Source of the DNA: Dehalococcoidia bacterium
Lineage (GTDB): Bacteria; Chloroflexota; Dehalococcoidia; Tepidiformales; Tepidiformaceae
Length of the DNA stretch: 6,910 bases
Reading direction: 5' to 3'
Assembly: GCA_009838385.1 (NCBI GenBank)
Contig: VXRS01000068.1
Span: forward strand, 1 to 6,910
Under the pieces are notes generated by a model. The model worked only from the letters and a program-made list of their open reading frames with translations. It ran no database searches and was not told where the DNA came from. Position numbers and translations under genes: made by a program. Positions within the stretch are counted from its first letter, which is position 1; each line of letters opens with the position of its first letter. Below are positions 5,408-6,910 of the stretch, piece by piece.

Positions 5408-6454
5408 ATGGCCTCACCCGGCACATCGGGCCTGTTGCTGCTCAACCTCGGGACACCACGGAGCCCCGCTACGAGGGACGTCCGGGACTACCTGCGCGAG
5501 TTCCTCTCGGACCCGTACGTGCTCGACATGCCCGCACCCGTCCGCTGGCTCCTCCTGAACCTCATCATCCTGCCGTTCCGTCCCTCCCGCTCGGCCCACG
5601 CCTACCGCCAGATATGGTCGGATCGCGGCTCTCCGCTACTCGTCCACAGCGAAGAGCTGCGAAGGAAGGTAGAGGAGCGCCTGGGCGGTGATGTTGCCGT
5701 CGAACTCGCGATGCGCTACGGCGAACCTGCTATCGCGGAAGCGCTGGCGCGACTGCGCGCGCAGGGCGTGAACGACCTCTGCGTCTTCCCCCTGTATCCG
5801 CAGTACAGCTCCGCGGCCACTGAGTCGTCCGTCGAGGCCGTCCGCTCGGCCGCCACGGGATCCGGGCTCACCATGAGGGTGGCGCCAGCCTTCTTCGACC
5901 ACCCTCGCTTCATTGAAGCCGTAGCCGAGGCCGCCAGGCCCACGCTCGACGCCACCGAACCGCAGCGGGTGGTCTTCAGCTTCCACGGCCTGCCAGAGCG
6001 ACAGGTGCGGAAGGCAGACGGAAGCGGGCGCTGCTTCGCCGGACCCGACTGCTGCCTGAGCGGCCATGACGCTCGCATCGACTGCTACCGCGCGCAGTGT
6101 TTCGCGACCGCGCAGGCCGTTGCCGATGCGCTCCCGATTCCCGAGGAGCAGCGGATGGTGGCCTTTCAGTCCCGATTTGGGCGCGAACGCTGGATACGGC
6201 CACACACCGACCGCGTGCTCGCCGAGCTTGCGCGGGAGGGCGTCCGGCGCGTCGCCGTGATCATGCCCGGCTTCGTGGCGGATTGCCTGGAGACGCTCGA
6301 AGAGATCGGCATCCGCGGGGCCGCGACCTTCCGCGAACACGGCGGCGAGAAACTGTCGCTCGCCCCGTGCGTCAATGCCAGTGACCTGTGGGCAGACGCG
6401 GTCGTCGCGATCGCCCGGGAGTTGAACCCGGGTATGGATTCCAGCCAGGGATAG
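5408..6454 (+). CDS. hemH: Ferrochelatase (protoporphyrin/coproporphyrin ferrochelatase)
   Basis: This enzyme inserts Fe(II) into a porphyrin in the final stage of haem synthesis. The 348-aa product starts LLLLNLGTPRSPATRDVRDYL and contains FPLYPQYSSAATESS. It has the signature VVFSFHGLPER (catalytic-site His193), FQSRFGRERWIRPHTD, and MPGFVADCLETLEEIG with Glu295 as the partnering acid. Between His193 and the next helix is a cysteine-rich stretch: Cys209, Cys215-Cys216, Cys226 and Cys231. Some bacterial ferrochelatases carry a [2Fe-2S] cluster, and this insert could serve as ligands, but that is inferred. The ATG at 5408 lies 2 bp after the small ORF and lacks its own strong ribosome site, implying coupled translation. 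Whether it makes protohaem or coprohaem cannot be decided here, because the rest of the haem pathway is not in the window. Confidence 0.95.
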   Translation: MASPGTSGLLLLNLGTPRSPATRDVRDYLREFLSDPYVLDMPAPVRWLLLNLIILPFRPSRSAHAYRQIWSDRGSPLLVHSEELRRKVEERLGGDVAVELAMRYGEPAIAEALARLRAQGVNDLCVFPLYPQYSSAATESSVEAVRSAATGSGLTMRVAPAFFDHPRFIEAVAEAARPTLDATEPQRVVFSFHGLPERQVRKADGSGRCFAGPDCCLSGHDARIDCYRAQCFATAQAVADALPIPEEQRMVAFQSRFGRERWIRPHTDRVLAELAREGVRRVAVIMPGFVADCLETLEEIGIRGAATFREHGGEKLSLAPCVNASDLWADAVVAIARELNPGMDSSQG

Positions 6455-6489
6455 TCGGGACTGCAACAGGACATCGTGGAAGCTATTCA

Positions 6490-6508
6490 GGGTCATGCGC
6501 TGCGACCC
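6490..6508 (+). terminator. Weak hairpin after hemH
   Basis: GGGTC (6490-6494) and GACCC (6504-6508) form a 5-bp stem with a 9-nt loop, 36 bp after the hemH stop. A purine-rich stretch rather than a T-tract follows. It is the only visible candidate for the end of the iron operon and is weak. Confidence 0.2.
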
Positions 6509-6518
6509 GAAGAAAAGA

Positions 6519-6553
6519 TTAGGTTGACCTTTATTCAAGTCTTAGTCTAGACT
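6519..6553 (+). promoter_or_regulatory. Candidate promoter with overlapping TTAGGT box before the last gene
   Basis: TTGACC (6524-6529) and TAGACT (6548-6553) are 18 bp apart, with 5/6 and 4/6 matches. The -10 lies in the perfect palindrome AGTCTAGACT (6544-6553). The -35 overlaps TTAGGTTGACCT (6519-6530), whose first seven bases match the DtxR/IdeR consensus left half, and AGGTTGACCT is itself a near-palindrome. The predicted start near 6560 leaves a very short leader to the ATG at 6576. Confidence 0.4.
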
Positions 6554-6575
6554 CCCGCCCGGACTCAGTACCTGC

Positions 6576-6910
6576 ATGTTGGGACTTGCGCTGGACGCCA
6601 CCTCTGGAGCCCGACGGCTCCTCGCGGGCCTTGCCTCGCCCGGAGCCTCCGGTCTGGACACATCCTTGGGAGCGCTCCTGCGGGGCCAGCCCCTTCGCTG
6701 GCTCGTAGCGGCTGTCGTGGTGGCCGGGGCAGCCGTGGCGGCCGTCCAGATCGCCGACGGGGCCCTTCTGATCAAGGGATTCGGCGAGGTGGTTCGCCGC
6801 CCTGAGTTGCTGCTGCTCCTTCTGGGCGGCTACGCAGCGGCGTTCGTGCTGCGGGCGGTTGCCTGGAAGGGACTCCTCGGCCGCGCCGGGGCGGGAGTGA
6901 CCAGCGGCCG
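6576..6910 (+). CDS. Putative flippase-like / LPG-synthase transmembrane (UPF0104-type) membrane protein, N-terminal part
   Basis: The frame opens at the ATG at 6576 and stays open to the window edge (111 full codons). An in-frame TAG at 6543 bounds it upstream, so this ATG is the only standard ATG start near the promoter; no clear ribosome site precedes it. After a soluble-looking leader (residues 1-38) come a hydrophobic segment at about 40-60 (PLRWLVAAVVVAGAAVAAVQ onward), a short loop containing IKGFGEVVRRP, and a second hydrophobic segment at 77-97 ending VLRAVAWKGLL. The loop-then-helix ending in Arg-x-x-x-Trp-x-x-Leu-Leu resembles the N-terminus of the lysylphosphatidylglycerol synthase transmembrane / UPF0104 family, putative lipid flippases. 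The identification rests on pattern memory over two helices and is tentative; that it is an integral membrane protein is much surer. Confidence 0.5.
   Translation, partial: MLGLALDATSGARRLLAGLASPGASGLDTSLGALLRGQPLRWLVAAVVVAGAAVAAVQIADGALLIKGFGEVVRRPELLLLLLGGYAAAFVLRAVAWKGLLGRAGAGVTSG

Noticed and set aside
1..6910. CRISPR array, insertion sequence, tRNA or prophage signature
   Set aside because: No regularly spaced repeats, transposase-like frame, terminal inverted repeats around a gene, or tRNA-like cloverleaf was seen on reading both strands.

Overview
The window is GC-rich (AT-rich only in short intergenic patches), gene-dense and GTG-start-rich. It appears chromosomal: I see no mobile element, CRISPR array, tRNA or rRNA. 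The gene set (anaerobic-style cobalamin naming cbiB/cobD, a lipoprotein iron-binding protein, bacterioferritin, ferrochelatase) fits a free-living high-GC bacterium such as a member of Chloroflexota or Actinomycetota. I cannot place it further from sequence alone.

Layout. Positions 1-1879 (minus strand) carry two consecutive genes for attaching the aminopropanol arm of cobalamin: cbiB (923-1879), followed by a cobD-type threonine-phosphate decarboxylase that runs off the left edge (1-913). A divergent 220-bp intergenic region leads to two plus-strand MarR-family regulators (2101-2604 and 2741-3223). They are clear tandem paralogues (60 identities over an ungapped 128-residue hand alignment). 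The leader of each contains strong palindromes overlapping candidate promoters.

Positions 3445-6454 look like one iron operon. In order it holds an FbpA/FutA-like Fe(III)-binding lipoprotein, a bacterioferritin-associated ferredoxin (bfd), bacterioferritin (bfr, overlapping bfd by 4 bp), an unannotated 45-codon basic small ORF that exactly fills the gap, and ferrochelatase (hemH). Together they cover iron capture, storage, reductive release and insertion into haem. After hemH, a short intergenic region with a candidate promoter leads to the start of a membrane protein resembling the flippase-like/LPG-synthase transmembrane family, cut by the right edge.

The points most worth a second look are: (i) the 45-aa ORF between bfr and hemH; (ii) a bacterioferritin that keeps five of six ferroxidase ligands but has Asp in place of the His at position 54; (iii) a duplicated MarR pair in which the second copy has a degenerate wing and lies behind two adjoining palindromes; (iv) a Bfd with a cysteine-bearing C-terminal extension; (v) TTAGGT-containing, DtxR/IdeR-like boxes before the iron operon and before the last gene.
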